Shown here: positions 8,044-16,317 of the stretch, one piece after another
Layout of the letters: the number at the start of each line of letters is the position of its first letter
Position numbering within the stretch: position 1 is the first letter of the stretch
From: an uncultured Oscillospiraceae bacterium
GTDB taxonomy: Bacteria; Bacillota; Clostridia; Oscillospirales; Oscillospiraceae
Assembly: GCA_934567355.1 (NCBI GenBank)
Contig: CAKTJC010000026.1
Span: forward strand, 1-41,045
Length of the DNA: 41,045 bases
Reading direction: 5' to 3'
The notes under the pieces: generated by a model
What the model was told of the DNA's origin: nothing
Database searches by the model: none
Seen by the model: only the letters and a program-made list of their open reading frames with translations
Program-made: the position numbers and the translations under genes

Positions 8044-9786
8044 ATGGCATTTGACGCATTCTATTTAAAATTCACCCTGGATGAGATACGGGAAAAGTGC
8101 CTGGGCGGGCGCGTGGAAAAAATATTTCAGCCCAGCCGGGACAGTCTCATTATGCTCATCAAAGGCACCGCCGGACGGGAAAAGCTGCTGATTGTGGCAA
8201 ACCCCACCGCCCCCCGGCTGCATCTGACCACCGCCTCGCCGGAAAATCCGCCGGAGCCCCCCATGTTCTGTATGCTGCTGCGCAAGCACCTCTCCGGCGC
8301 ACGCCTGGCAGAAATCTCCCAGCCGCCCATGGAGCGTCTGGCGGTTTTTACCTTTGACAGCACCGATGAAATGGGCTTCCCGGTGCAAAAGCGCCTGGTG
8401 GCGGAGCTGATGGGACGCACCTGCAATCTGTATCTACTGGGCCCGGAGGGGCGGATATTGGACTGTCTGCGGCGCATTCCTCTGGACGAAAACACCAAGC
8501 GCGCCGCCCTGCCCGGCCTGAACTACCAGGAGCCGGAAAAGGTGGAAAAGCAGAACCCCCTGGAATTTACGGACTATGTGGGCCTTCTGACCCGGCCCGG
8601 CGCAGACCTCCTATGTGACCGCATGATGGACAACTTAGGCGGCCTGAGCCCCCTGGTGTGCCGGGAGGCGGCGCTGCACTGCGCTGGGGACACCGATGCC
8701 CGGATAGAGAATCAGGACGTTCCCGCCCTGGCAGCGCGGCTGCAAGCCTATTTCCGGGAAATCCTGACCCATCCGGAGGCGTATTTTTACGCCCAGGCGG
8801 ACGGAACCCCCAAGCAGTTTGCCTTCTGCCCCATTGCGGAGTATAGCAGCTACCAGCAGGCGGAGGGCTTCAGCGCCCTTCTCGACCGGTTTTACACCCT
8901 GCGGGACCGGCGGGATGCCATGCGGCAAAAGAGCCAGGCCATTCGCAAAACCGTATCGAACCTCTGTGCCCGTCTGCGCCGGAAGCTGGCTGTGCAGGAA
9001 AAAGAGCTGGAGGCCACCTATGACCGGGAGCGGCTGCGCCAGCTGGGCGACATTCTCACCGCCAACATCGGCAGAATCAAAAAGGGGCAAACCATCGCCC
9101 AGTGCGAGGACTTCTATAATGAGGAGATGCCCATCATCGATATTCCCATCTCCCCCCTGCTGTCCCCCCAGCAAAACGCGGCAAAATTCTACAAGGATTA
9201 CACCCGCATGAAGAACGCCGAAAAAGAGCTGACCCACCAGATTGCCCTGGGCAGCGAGGAGCTGAGCTATCTGGAAAGCGTGCAGGAGGAGCTGAACCGG
9301 GCGGACACCGATGCCGAGCTGGATGAAATCCGGCAGGAGCTGCAAGCCGGCGGCTATGTGCGGCAGGATGGCGGCAGAGCCAAAATGAAGCAGAAGAAGC
9401 TGTCCCCCATGCGGTTTGAAAGCACCGACGGCTTCCCCATTTATGTTGGCCGGAACAACCGGCAGAATGACGAGCTGACCTTCCGCCTGGCGCGCAAGGA
9501 CGACATCTGGTGCCACGCCAGCAAGGTGCATGGCAGCCACGTCATCGTCTCCTGCGGCGGCAAAACGCCCCCGGACAACACCCTCACCCAAGCCGCCCAG
9601 CTGGCCGCCTACTATGCGGAAACCACCGGCGGGCAGAATATCCCCGTGGATATGACCACGGTGAAGCAGGTCAAAAAAGTTCCCAGCGGCAAGCCTGGCA
9701 TGGTGATTTACCACACCTATAAGACTGTTATCGTCAATCCCTACAAGGATATAGTTGTGGATGAACTGAACGCGGAAAAGGAATAA
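8044..9786 (+). CDS. rqcH: Ribosome quality control protein RqcH (NFACT/FbpA family)
   Basis: A 580-residue homolog of Bacillus RqcH and eukaryotic Rqc2/NEMF. It binds stalled 50S-peptidyl-tRNA complexes and directs addition of alanine tails that mark nascent chains for decay. The NFACT-N domain begins at FDAFYLKFTLDEI. A long charged, Gln/Glu-rich coiled-coil region follows (about 290-440). The NFACT-R domain has FPIYVGRNNRQNDEL, DDIWCHASKVHGSH and VKKVPSGKPGMV near 460-560. At positions 97-98 this protein has Glu-Arg where Bacillus RqcH has the functionally important Asp-Arg pair. Older annotations call this family fibronectin-binding protein. ATG 8044 follows AGAGGA. It probably shares a transcript with malic enzyme. 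Confidence 0.93.
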   Translation: MAFDAFYLKFTLDEIREKCLGGRVEKIFQPSRDSLIMLIKGTAGREKLLIVANPTAPRLHLTTASPENPPEPPMFCMLLRKHLSGARLAEISQPPMERLAVFTFDSTDEMGFPVQKRLVAELMGRTCNLYLLGPEGRILDCLRRIPLDENTKRAALPGLNYQEPEKVEKQNPLEFTDYVGLLTRPGADLLCDRMMDNLGGLSPLVCREAALHCAGDTDARIENQDVPALAARLQAYFREILTHPEAYFYAQADGTPKQFAFCPIAEYSSYQQAEGFSALLDRFYTLRDRRDAMRQKSQAIRKTVSNLCARLRRKLAVQEKELEATYDRERLRQLGDILTANIGRIKKGQTIAQCEDFYNEEMPIIDIPISPLLSPQQNAAKFYKDYTRMKNAEKELTHQIALGSEELSYLESVQEELNRADTDAELDEIRQELQAGGYVRQDGGRAKMKQKKLSPMRFESTDGFPIYVGRNNRQNDELTFRLARKDDIWCHASKVHGSHVIVSCGGKTPPDNTLTQAAQLAAYYAETTGGQNIPVDMTTVKQVKKVPSGKPGMVIYHTYKTVIVNPYKDIVVDELNAEKE

Positions 9787-9798
9787 TGCAGCGCCGTA

Positions 9799-9825
9799 CG
9801 TGCCCCCGAGAAAACCGGGGGCACG
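9799..9825 (+). terminator. GC-rich hairpin after rqcH
   Basis: CGTGCCCCCG (9799-9808) and CGGGGGCACG (9816-9825) form a perfect 10-bp stem 12 bases after the rqcH stop. It lacks a T-run, so intrinsic termination is uncertain. The remaining bases up to the next gene hold no clear promoter. Confidence 0.45.
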
Positions 9826-9920
9826 GCATACATCTTCCGGGTTTTCCCGCAGGGACGCCCCGCCTGTAGGACATCCGCTATGGAAGCCACTGCAATACAC
9901 AAGCAAAAAGGAAGTTTTCC

Positions 9921-10775
9921 ATGAAACGCAATTCAATCCTTCGGGAATATCTCATCATCAGCCTGGGCACTTTGATCATTGCCGGGGCGGTATTTTTCTT
10001 TCTGGTACCCAGCCACCTGGCAGTGGGATCGATTTCCGGTCTGGCGGTGGTGCTCAGCCAGTTTATTCCGGTGAATGTTTCCTACATCACCTTTGCACTG
10101 AATATGGTCTGCCTGATCCTTGGCTTTTTGCTCATCGGCAATGAATTTGGAGTAAAGACCGTGTTCACCTCCATCCTGATGCCGGTCTTTTTGTGGCTGC
10201 TGGAAAAGCTGTTTCCGGACTTTCAGTCCCTTACCAGGGATGCATTTCTGGACATGCTGTGCTACTGCTTCGTGGTCAGTGCAGGGCTGGCGCTGCTGTT
10301 TCTGCGCAACGCCTCCTCCGGCGGGCTGGATATTGCAGCAAAAATCCTGAACAAATTCTTCCGCATGGAGCTGGGCGCAGCCATGTCCGCCGCAGGCATC
10401 GCGGTGTCGCTGCTCAGCGCCCTGTGCTATGACAGCAAGACGGTGATCATCTCCCTGATGGGCACCTATTTCAACGGTGTGATCCTGGACAAGTTCATCT
10501 TCGGCATGGACGGAAAAAAGAAAATGTGCATCATTTCCTCTCACTTTGAAGAGATCCGCGACTTCATCATCAACACCCTCCATTCCGGCGCCACGGTCTA
10601 TGAAGCCATCGGTGCATACGGCGATATGCCCCACCGGCCGGAATTGCAGGTGATCGTGGACAAAAGCGAATATTCCGCCCTGATGAAATTCATGGAGAAA
10701 ACCGACCCCCACGCCTTTATCACCGTATACACCGTGAAAAAGATCAACTATATCTCCCCGAAAAAAGGGAAATAA
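9921..10775 (+). CDS. YitT family membrane protein (DUF161/DUF2179)
   Basis: A 284-residue integral membrane protein of the YitT family, common in Bacillota and of unknown biochemical role. About five or six hydrophobic helices occupy residues 10-190 (for example LIISLGTLIIAGAVFFFLV). Family hallmarks include the SSGGLDIAAKILNKF block and FNGVILDKFIFG before a cytoplasmic C-terminal domain (about 200-280, DUF2179) with KKKMCIISSHFEEIRDFI and GAYGDMPHRPELQVIV. ATG 9921 follows AAGGAAG. The gene ends at a strong terminator facing the surE operon. The neighbours do not suggest a function. Confidence 0.88.
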   Translation: MKRNSILREYLIISLGTLIIAGAVFFFLVPSHLAVGSISGLAVVLSQFIPVNVSYITFALNMVCLILGFLLIGNEFGVKTVFTSILMPVFLWLLEKLFPDFQSLTRDAFLDMLCYCFVVSAGLALLFLRNASSGGLDIAAKILNKFFRMELGAAMSAAGIAVSLLSALCYDSKTVIISLMGTYFNGVILDKFIFGMDGKKKMCIISSHFEEIRDFIINTLHSGATVYEAIGAYGDMPHRPELQVIVDKSEYSALMKFMEKTDPHAFITVYTVKKINYISPKKGK

Positions 10776-10782
10776 CCAACTA

Positions 10783-10819
10783 CTCCCGGGCGGCTCAATG
10801 AACCGCCCGGGAGCTTTTT
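10783..10819 (+). terminator. Rho-independent terminator of the yitT-like gene
   Basis: CTCCCGGGCGG (10783-10793) and CCGCCCGGGAG (10803-10813) form an 11-bp perfect stem followed by CTTTTTG. The T-run serves the plus strand. It sits in the 45-bp gap between this gene and the convergent surE. Confidence 0.88.
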
Positions 10820-10820
10820 G

Positions 10821-11537
10821 TTACATTACGGGGCAGCGTACTGCGCCGATGGAGATGTAGCCGTTTACCACTGCGCGCAGGTCGCTGCCTTCGGCGGCGG
10901 GGTGGGTGGAGAAATTGGTGGGGAGCAGCGGTGGGTATTGGACGTGCATTTCGCCGTTTTCCTCCGCCACATACATGGTGCCGTTATAATAACCGCCCAG
11001 GGATACAGTGCGGTTTCGCAGGATGCCGTTGCAGTGCTCTGTGGGGAAATTGACGTTCCAAATTTCCTTCTCCGAGGGAGCAGCAGGGAGCAGCTCCTGC
11101 AGGATCTGGGGCAGGTACTGCTTTGCAATGTCAAAGCTGCCCACATCGTTCTGGGACAGGGCGATGGCGGGGATGCCGCTCATCACAGCCTCCATGGCCG
11201 CGCCTACGGTGCCGGAATAGGCCACGTCAAAGCCCACGTTATAGCCATGGTTGATGCCGGAGAGCACCACATCCGGCCTTTCCGGCAGGATGGCATCCAG
11301 CGCAGCCTTTACGCAGTCGGCCGGGGTGCCATCCAGTGCATAGGCCGTTACGCCTGGGATCCCCAGCTCCCGCTTTTCGATCCGCATCCGGCGGGACAGC
11401 GTAATGCGGTGGGACATGGCGCTGCACTGCTCCGCCGGTGCCACCACGGTCACATTCCCGAAATCGGCAGCGGCACGGGCAAGGATGGAAATGCCCTGGG
11501 CGTCAATGCCGTCGTCATTGGTAATCAGAATATTCAT
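10821..11537 (-). CDS. surE: 5'/3'-nucleotidase SurE
   Basis: A 238-residue SurE-family metal-dependent phosphatase that removes phosphate from nucleoside monophosphates in the cytoplasm. The start MNILITNDDG carries the two metal-binding Asp residues. VVAPAEQCSAMSHRIT supplies the conserved SG/Ser region, DGTPADCVKAAL the family DGTPaDCV motif, and VLSGINHGYNVG the metal-binding Asn loop. ATG at 11535-11537 is preceded by GGAGAATCTC. It starts 11 bases after the stop of the 5'-nucleotidase-family gene, so it is the last gene of the leftward phn-like operon. Having two different nucleotidases in one importer operon suggests handling of a nucleotide-like or phosphorylated substrate. That is an inference. 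Confidence 0.93.
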   Translation of the reverse strand: MNILITNDDGIDAQGISILARAAADFGNVTVVAPAEQCSAMSHRITLSRRMRIEKRELGIPGVTAYALDGTPADCVKAALDAILPERPDVVLSGINHGYNVGFDVAYSGTVGAAMEAVMSGIPAIALSQNDVGSFDIAKQYLPQILQELLPAAPSEKEIWNVNFPTEHCNGILRNRTVSLGGYYNGTMYVAEENGEMHVQYPPLLPTNFSTHPAAEGSDLRAVVNGYISIGAVRCPVM

Positions 11538-11548
11538 GAGATTCTCCT

Positions 11549-13060
11549 TCAGTAAACAACGGTAAGCCACTTGGTCTTATCAACGGCGATGCTTCCCCGT
11601 TCCAGCACATAGTCCATGATCAGCTCCGAGATCTCCGTTTGCTGCTGGCGCACCTTTTTGCAGCCCCGGAAGCATTCGTAGCCGCCGGTGCCGGAGGAAC
11701 GGTAGTTGTTCATGCACAGAGTCAGTTTCTGCGTGTCGGAAAGCTCCTGCCCGTGATAGACAATGGAGATCACCCGCTGTCCGACCGGGCGGCGGATGTC
11801 CATGGTGACGTGGATACCGGCAAAATAATCATAGTTGTAGTGCTCCACCTTGGGCTTCAGGAAATCCTGACTAACTTCCAGGCCGCCGTCCGGGCGGAGG
11901 GCAAAATACTGAGCGCTGCGCTCCAGCGCCGCCTTCAGCACGGTGCGGTCTACCAGAAGGGTATCCAGCGTGTTGGGATAGATATAGGTCGCCACCACGT
12001 CCCGCACGGTGATGTCGCGCTGGAAGCCCTTCACCTCGTTGCCCAGGCTGGTGCAGGAAATGTCCGCTCCGGAGGCATCCAGCTGCACCTGATTGAAGAA
12101 ATTGGCAATGCCGCTGCCCTGCTCCGCCATGACAATATGCTCTTGGGGCAGCAGCGGCATATCCAGGTGCCCCACGGGGGTATCCAGCCATTGGGCGGCG
12201 GCGCTGTCCAGGGGTGCGAGAATGGCGGCAGCCTCCGGATCCGTCTCGCCGCCGGCTTCTTCCAGACTGCCTTCCATGGCGATGCCGGAGTCTGAAACCG
12301 TCAGCTTCATTTTGGCAAACTGCTTTGCCTTGTCCGGGGTCTGGCAGATATAGGTCCCCAGCACCCTGCGAGGGGCAATGGGAATATGCTGATGGCCGGT
12401 GAGTAGCACATCGAAGCCGAGCTCCCGGCAGATGCGGTAGCCCTGGTTCTCGTCGCTGTCCGTCAGGGCTGCGCCGGTATCCAGGTCGCACTCAAAACCG
12501 CCGTGGTAAATGCACACGGTGATGTCCACGTTTTCCTGCTTTAATTCCTCCAGCGCCGCCGCAGCGGCGGGCACCGGCTCCGAAATGGTCAGCCCCCTCA
12601 GATTTTCGGGGCGCTCCCAGATGTTGACGTGATGGGTGACAACGCCGGTCAGTCCCACCCGCAGTCCGTTTTTCATGGTGACCACAGCGGTCTTCCGCAC
12701 GCCCTCCAGCCCCTCCACATTGGCGCAGAGGCAATAGGCATCCATGGAGCGGATATAGCGATTCAGGTTTTCCTGACCGTAGTTAAAATCATGGTTGCCC
12801 AGGGTGAAGAAATCATAGCCTGCACAGTTCATGATCTGCGCCGGGACGCAGGGATCCTCCAGGCCGTTTTTATGCAGATAATAAGTAAAGGGGCTTCCCT
12901 GCAAGGTATCGCCCCCATCGATGATCAGCGTATTGCCGTCGTTTTGGAACTTTTTCATGCAGTTGGCTGCGCCGGTATCGGCGTGCGCCCCCGTGGCATA
13001 ATCCAGCGGGGAGAAATAGCCATGCATGTCGCTGGTGAAATAGATGGTCAGTTGTTTCAT
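11549..13060 (-). CDS. Bifunctional metallophosphatase/5'-nucleotidase family protein
   Basis: A 503-residue member of the UshA/CpdB-like family. An N-terminal calcineurin-type metallophosphatase domain (about 1-280) has TSDMHGYFSPLD, IIDGGDTLQGSP, LGNHDFNYG and LLTGHQHIP, the metal-binding motifs in order. The C-terminal nucleotidase domain (about 310-500) ends with NYRSSGTGGYECFRG, which resembles the nucleotide-binding loop. Most relatives are secreted or wall-anchored, but this protein has no signal peptide or sorting signal and should be cytoplasmic. It would hydrolyse nucleotides, cyclic 2',3'-nucleotides or similar phosphoesters. ATG at 13058-13060 follows AAAGGAAAG. It lies in the phn-like operon, with surE directly downstream. 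Confidence 0.9.
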   Translation of the reverse strand: MKQLTIYFTSDMHGYFSPLDYATGAHADTGAANCMKKFQNDGNTLIIDGGDTLQGSPFTYYLHKNGLEDPCVPAQIMNCAGYDFFTLGNHDFNYGQENLNRYIRSMDAYCLCANVEGLEGVRKTAVVTMKNGLRVGLTGVVTHHVNIWERPENLRGLTISEPVPAAAAALEELKQENVDITVCIYHGGFECDLDTGAALTDSDENQGYRICRELGFDVLLTGHQHIPIAPRRVLGTYICQTPDKAKQFAKMKLTVSDSGIAMEGSLEEAGGETDPEAAAILAPLDSAAAQWLDTPVGHLDMPLLPQEHIVMAEQGSGIANFFNQVQLDASGADISCTSLGNEVKGFQRDITVRDVVATYIYPNTLDTLLVDRTVLKAALERSAQYFALRPDGGLEVSQDFLKPKVEHYNYDYFAGIHVTMDIRRPVGQRVISIVYHGQELSDTQKLTLCMNNYRSSGTGGYECFRGCKKVRQQQTEISELIMDYVLERGSIAVDKTKWLTVVY

Positions 13061-13078
13061 AATCTTTCCTTTTATATT

Positions 13079-13114
13079 GTCCCCTTGGCTTCCCTCGGAG
13101 GGAGCCAAGGGGAC
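13079..13114. repeat. Long intergenic palindrome
   Basis: GTCCCCTTGGCT (13079-13090) pairs with AGCCAAGGGGAC (13103-13114), and the stem continues inward as CCCTC/GAGGG with a single bulged T. It lies between the small membrane protein gene and the nucleotidase gene inside the operon. It has the look of a dispersed REP-like palindrome and could act as an RNA hairpin that tunes expression of the downstream genes. No T-run follows. Confidence 0.7.
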
Positions 13115-13135
13115 AGTCGCGTCAAATGGCGCCGC

Positions 13136-13459
13136 TCAGCAGGCGGCTGCGATCAGGCAAGCCAGACCGAGGACCAGGAAGACGCCGTAAGCGTCGCTTA
13201 TCTTCATGGTATGCCAGCGGATGTCGTTGGGAGTCATCTTCTGGCGGTGGGCGTTCTGATCGGAGCAGTAGATGTGCTTCCATCGCAGCTTATAGCCGGC
13301 AAAGGACCACGTCGCAAAGAGCACGCAGGAAATGCCCATGATCCAGACGGCATATTCCCGCCAGGCAATGGCGCAGCAGGTCATTACGGCGATCCACCCA
13401 TAGCGGTGAAACAGTGCCAGGGCGATCACCAGATTTGCGCGGGTCTCCCGTCTTCCCAT
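13136..13459 (-). CDS. Small membrane protein in the phn-like operon, unknown function
   Basis: A 107-residue protein that I do not recognise. Hydrophobic segments at about residues 9-27, 33-55 and 90-107 suggest two or three membrane helices, joined by a basic loop RWKHIYCSDQNAHRQKM. It has no known catalytic motif. ATG at 13457-13459 follows AAGGAAAGC and sits 7 bases after the stop of the second phnE, so it is translated from the same message. Its place between the permeases and the nucleotidase genes makes it a candidate accessory subunit of the transporter. It ends 22 bases before the long palindrome. Confidence 0.7.
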   Translation of the reverse strand: MGRRETRANLVIALALFHRYGWIAVMTCCAIAWREYAVWIMGISCVLFATWSFAGYKLRWKHIYCSDQNAHRQKMTPNDIRWHTMKISDAYGVFLVLGLACLIAAAC

Positions 13460-13466
13460 GCTTTCC

Positions 13467-14315
13467 TTATTCTCCGTGTGCCAGTCTGGTGCGGATCTTG
13501 GTGGAGAAGAACTCTATGACCACCACAAGCAGCATCAGCCCCCACACGAAAGAGCCGACCATGGCCCAGCGGCGGCTGTTGAGGCACTGCACCAGGGAGG
13601 CGCCGATGCCGCCTGCGCCCACGATGCCCAGAGTGGTAGCATCCTTCAGGTTGATGTCGAAGCGGTAAATGGTGGTGGAAATGAAGCTGGCAGTCAGCTG
13701 GGGAATCACGCCGTAGCGGATCTTCTGGAAGGGGGTGCAGCCCATGGCATCCAGGCTCTCCAGGATCTTGGTGTCCAGATCCTCAATGGCGGTGATGTAC
13801 ATTTTGGAGATCATGCCGATGGAGCACACGCTCTGGGTGATAACGCCGCAGGCTGCGCCGGGGCCGGTGACCCGGATCCACATCAGTGCCCACACCAGGC
13901 TGGGGATGGTGCGGATGAGCAGAATGACCACCCGGAATGCATAGGCAATGGGCTTGGGCATGATATTTTCCGATGCCAGGAAGGCAAAAGGAATGGCAAG
14001 GATGGCGCCGAACAGGGTGCCCAGGATGGCAATGGCGATGGTCTGCAGCAGCAGATAGGGCACATCCGTATTTCCGGTGCCGAACATCAGCCCCGTATCC
14101 GGATGGAAGATGCCGGACATCACGCCCTTGGCGACGCTGGAGCCGGTATCGGTCAGGCCGCTGAAATGGACATCGGAGCCCGACCAGCCAACCAGCACGG
14201 CCAGGATCAGCACAATGGCGGTATACAGCACCCATTTCCGGGGGCGCATGGCATAGGCCTCAGCGACGGTCAGCTGCCCATCCAGAGTATCGAGCAGATT
14301 TTTTCTTTTCTTCAT
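13467..14315 (-). CDS. phnE: Phosphonate-type ABC transporter permease (PhnE family), second subunit
   Basis: A 282-residue inner-membrane permease. Hydrophobic helices span about 30-48, 85-110, 120-150, 200-215 and 250-272. The ABC importer coupling helix lies in ILESLDAMGCTPFQKIRYGVIPQL, followed by the family sequence INLKDATTLGIVGAGGIG. PhnE permeases work as pairs with PhnC and a PhnD binding protein to import phosphonates, phosphite or related phosphorus compounds. ATG at 14313-14315 follows GAGGAGG, 15 bases after the first permease stop. It is shorter at the N-terminus than the partner permease but aligned with it throughout the membrane core. The true substrate is not determined. Confidence 0.88.
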   Translation of the reverse strand: MKKRKNLLDTLDGQLTVAEAYAMRPRKWVLYTAIVLILAVLVGWSGSDVHFSGLTDTGSSVAKGVMSGIFHPDTGLMFGTGNTDVPYLLLQTIAIAILGTLFGAILAIPFAFLASENIMPKPIAYAFRVVILLIRTIPSLVWALMWIRVTGPGAACGVITQSVCSIGMISKMYITAIEDLDTKILESLDAMGCTPFQKIRYGVIPQLTASFISTTIYRFDINLKDATTLGIVGAGGIGASLVQCLNSRRWAMVGSFVWGLMLLVVVIEFFSTKIRTRLAHGE

Positions 14316-14330
14316 AACCGCAGCCTCCTC

Positions 14331-15221
14331 TCAGCTCAGCTTCTTGCGCAGGAATTCGCTGAGGAATTCGATGCACACCACAACAACCAGCAGGCTCAGC
14401 AGCACCATGCCCAGGCCGTTGTAATCCCGCCAGCCGATGCGCTCGCTGATGGTGATGCCCAGGCCGCCGGCGCCCACATAGCCCAGAATGGCGGAGGCAC
14501 GGACGTTCATTTCAAAGCAGTACAGGCAGTGGCTCAGATACACGGGAAGAATCTGGGGCACGCAGGCAGACCAGAAGGCGCGGAACTTATCGGCGCCCAG
14601 CGCCTCCATGGCCTCGAAGGGGCCCATGTCGATGGTCTCGATGCTCTCATAGAGCATCTTTGCCACGATGCCGAAGGTGAAGATGGCGATGGAAACCGTA
14701 CCGGCGAAGGTGCCCAGAGAGAAGATCAGGGCGCACACCAGGGCGATAACCAAGGTGGGCAGCGTGCGGATCAGGCCCAGCACGACCCGGAGGATGCTGA
14801 CGATCACCTTGTTATGGTCGATGTTGCTGGAAGCCAACACGGCGATGGGCAGCGCGGTAACGCAGCCGATGACGGTACCCAGGATGGACATCTTGATGGT
14901 GTCCACCAGCGGGGTAATGACCTTGGGGAAGAACGCCCACTTGGGATTGAACATCTTCTCCAGGATGGCAACAATGTTCTTGCCTTTTTTGATGATGACG
15001 GAAATCTGGAAGCCCGTCATGTGCAGTGCCCAGGTAACGGCCAAGAGCAACAGAACACAGATAAGCGGCGTGCGGTTCTTCGGGCGCACCACGGTATTAC
15101 CGCTTTGGGTGGTAATGACCTCCGGCTTGCGCAGCAGCAGCGTCAGCGCAACGTCATGCAGCAGCACCAGCTCCAGAATGATCAGGCGCTCATAGGTAAG
15201 AAAAGACAGAAGTTTAGACAT
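14331..15221 (-). CDS. phnE: Phosphonate-type ABC transporter permease (PhnE family), first subunit
   Basis: A 296-residue permease paralogous to the next gene. Hydrophobic stretches cover about 15-30, 52-72, 110-130, 140-170 and 265-285. The coupling region is FEAMEALGADKFRAFWSACVP and the family block is NVRASAILGYVGAGGLG. ATG at 15219-15221 overlaps the phnC stop by 8 bases, so the two are translationally coupled. A weakly hydrophobic N-terminal extension of about 40 residues comes before the usual permease core. With phnC and the second phnE it makes a complete membrane unit, but no binding protein gene accompanies it. Confidence 0.88.
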   Translation of the reverse strand: MSKLLSFLTYERLIILELVLLHDVALTLLLRKPEVITTQSGNTVVRPKNRTPLICVLLLLAVTWALHMTGFQISVIIKKGKNIVAILEKMFNPKWAFFPKVITPLVDTIKMSILGTVIGCVTALPIAVLASSNIDHNKVIVSILRVVLGLIRTLPTLVIALVCALIFSLGTFAGTVSIAIFTFGIVAKMLYESIETIDMGPFEAMEALGADKFRAFWSACVPQILPVYLSHCLYCFEMNVRASAILGYVGAGGLGITISERIGWRDYNGLGMVLLSLLVVVVCIEFLSEFLRKKLS

Positions 15222-15999
15222 AGGCTTCCCTCGTTCCCTGTTCCTTGTCCATGGTGGGCACGGCCGTGCCGTTGTACACCGCGTCCAGCTGCTCGTTGGT
15301 GATCTGGCTGGCGGGGCCGTCAAACACGATCTCGCCCGCCCGGACGCCAATGACCCGGTCGCAGTATTTCAGGGCCAGATCCACATGGTGGATGTTCAGC
15401 AGGATGGAAATGTTGTATTCCTTGTTGATGCGCACGAAGTCGGACATGACCTGCTTGGCGGTGATAGGGTCCAGGGAGGCCACGGGCTCGTCGGCCAGGA
15501 TGATGCTGGGGTTCTGGTTCAGCGTCCGCGCCAGGGCAACGCGCTGCTGCTGGCCGCCGGAGAGCTGGTCACAGCGAGTGTAGGCTTTGCTGAGGATGCC
15601 CACCTTGTCCAGGCTTTCCAGGGCACGCATTTTCTGCTCCTTGGTGAACACGCCGAACAGCACCCGCCAGAAGGGCATCTCCGGCACGTCGGCGGTGAGC
15701 ACATTTTTCAGCACCGTGCTGCGGGACACCAGGTTAAAGCTCTGGAAGATCATGCCGACCTTGCGGCGGAACTTCCGCAGTGCAGCGCCCTTCAGAGTGG
15801 ATACGTCCACATCGTCCACGATCAGCTGACCCTGGGTAACATCGTGCATCCGGTTGATGCAGCGCAGAATGGTGGATTTGCCCGCACCGGACAGGCCGAT
15901 GATGGCCACGAACTCACCCTGCTGAATCTGCAGGTTGATGTTTTTCAGCGCGGTAAATCCGTTGGGATAGGTCTTGTATACGTTCTTGAATTCAATCAT
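15214..15999 (-). CDS. phnC: Phosphonate-type ABC transporter ATPase PhnC
   Basis: A 261-residue ATPase of the PhnC family. It has Walker A GLSGAGKST near 35, Q-loop MIFQSFNLVSRSTVL, signature LSGGQQQR near 145, Walker B IILADEPVASLDP and the family H-loop region ILLNIHHVDLALKYCDR. The insert WRVLFGVFTKEQ matches the PhnC pattern. It energises the two PhnE permeases. It is the first gene of a leftward operon continuing through phnE, phnE, a small membrane protein, a 5'-nucleotidase and surE. ATG at 15997-15999 has AAAGGA upstream. In typical phn operons phnD sits next to phnC. Here the upstream neighbour is a divergent flavoprotein gene, and phnD is absent from the window. Confidence 0.9.
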   Translation of the reverse strand: MIEFKNVYKTYPNGFTALKNINLQIQQGEFVAIIGLSGAGKSTILRCINRMHDVTQGQLIVDDVDVSTLKGAALRKFRRKVGMIFQSFNLVSRSTVLKNVLTADVPEMPFWRVLFGVFTKEQKMRALESLDKVGILSKAYTRCDQLSGGQQQRVALARTLNQNPSIILADEPVASLDPITAKQVMSDFVRINKEYNISILLNIHHVDLALKYCDRVIGVRAGEIVFDGPASQITNEQLDAVYNGTAVPTMDKEQGTREAYV

Positions 16000-16058
16000 G
16001 GGCGTGACGTTCCTTTCTGTTTTCGGAGGTTTTGGCCGAATTGGGTCACTCTTTTGTC

Positions 16059-16087
16059 ATTATACATCAGCTTTCGACCCGATGCAA
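16059..16087 (-). promoter_or_regulatory. Promoter of the phnC operon
   Basis: On the minus strand TTGCAT (16082-16087), a 17-bp spacer and a perfect TATAAT (16059-16064) lie about 60 bases ahead of phnC. Confidence 0.75.
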
Positions 16088-16144
16088 TCCTTTTTGAATA
16101 TTTTGTGGCCGGCATTTCCACCCTTGCCGGGGCTTAAAAAGCGC

Positions 16145-16173
16145 TTGCGCAATGTTTCCGGCTGTGATATAAA
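16145..16173 (+). promoter_or_regulatory. Extended -10 promoter of the flavoprotein gene
   Basis: TTGCGC (16145-16150), a 17-bp spacer and TATAAA (16168-16173) with an upstream TGA forming an extended -10. It diverges from the phnC promoter and leaves an untranslated leader of about 140 bases, in which no clear regulatory fold was recognised. Confidence 0.6.
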
Positions 16174-16317
16174 GAAGCGGAAGCATTCTGAAGAAAGCTC
16201 CCCCCATATAAGCCCTCCCTGAAATGCCCGGCGGCATGCAGGCATCTCATGCAGACAGGGCGGGTTCTAATCGGGGGCGCGGATCCCATATCATTCATAC
16301 GGCAAGGAGGAATCATT

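Noticed and set aside
13458..15302. A 614-codon open frame on the plus strand across the phn-like permeases
   Set aside because: It is antisense to three overlapping genes with clear family motifs. Composition is dominated by His, Gln, Asp and Gly as expected for a complement frame of GC-rich coding DNA, and no ribosome site was seen.
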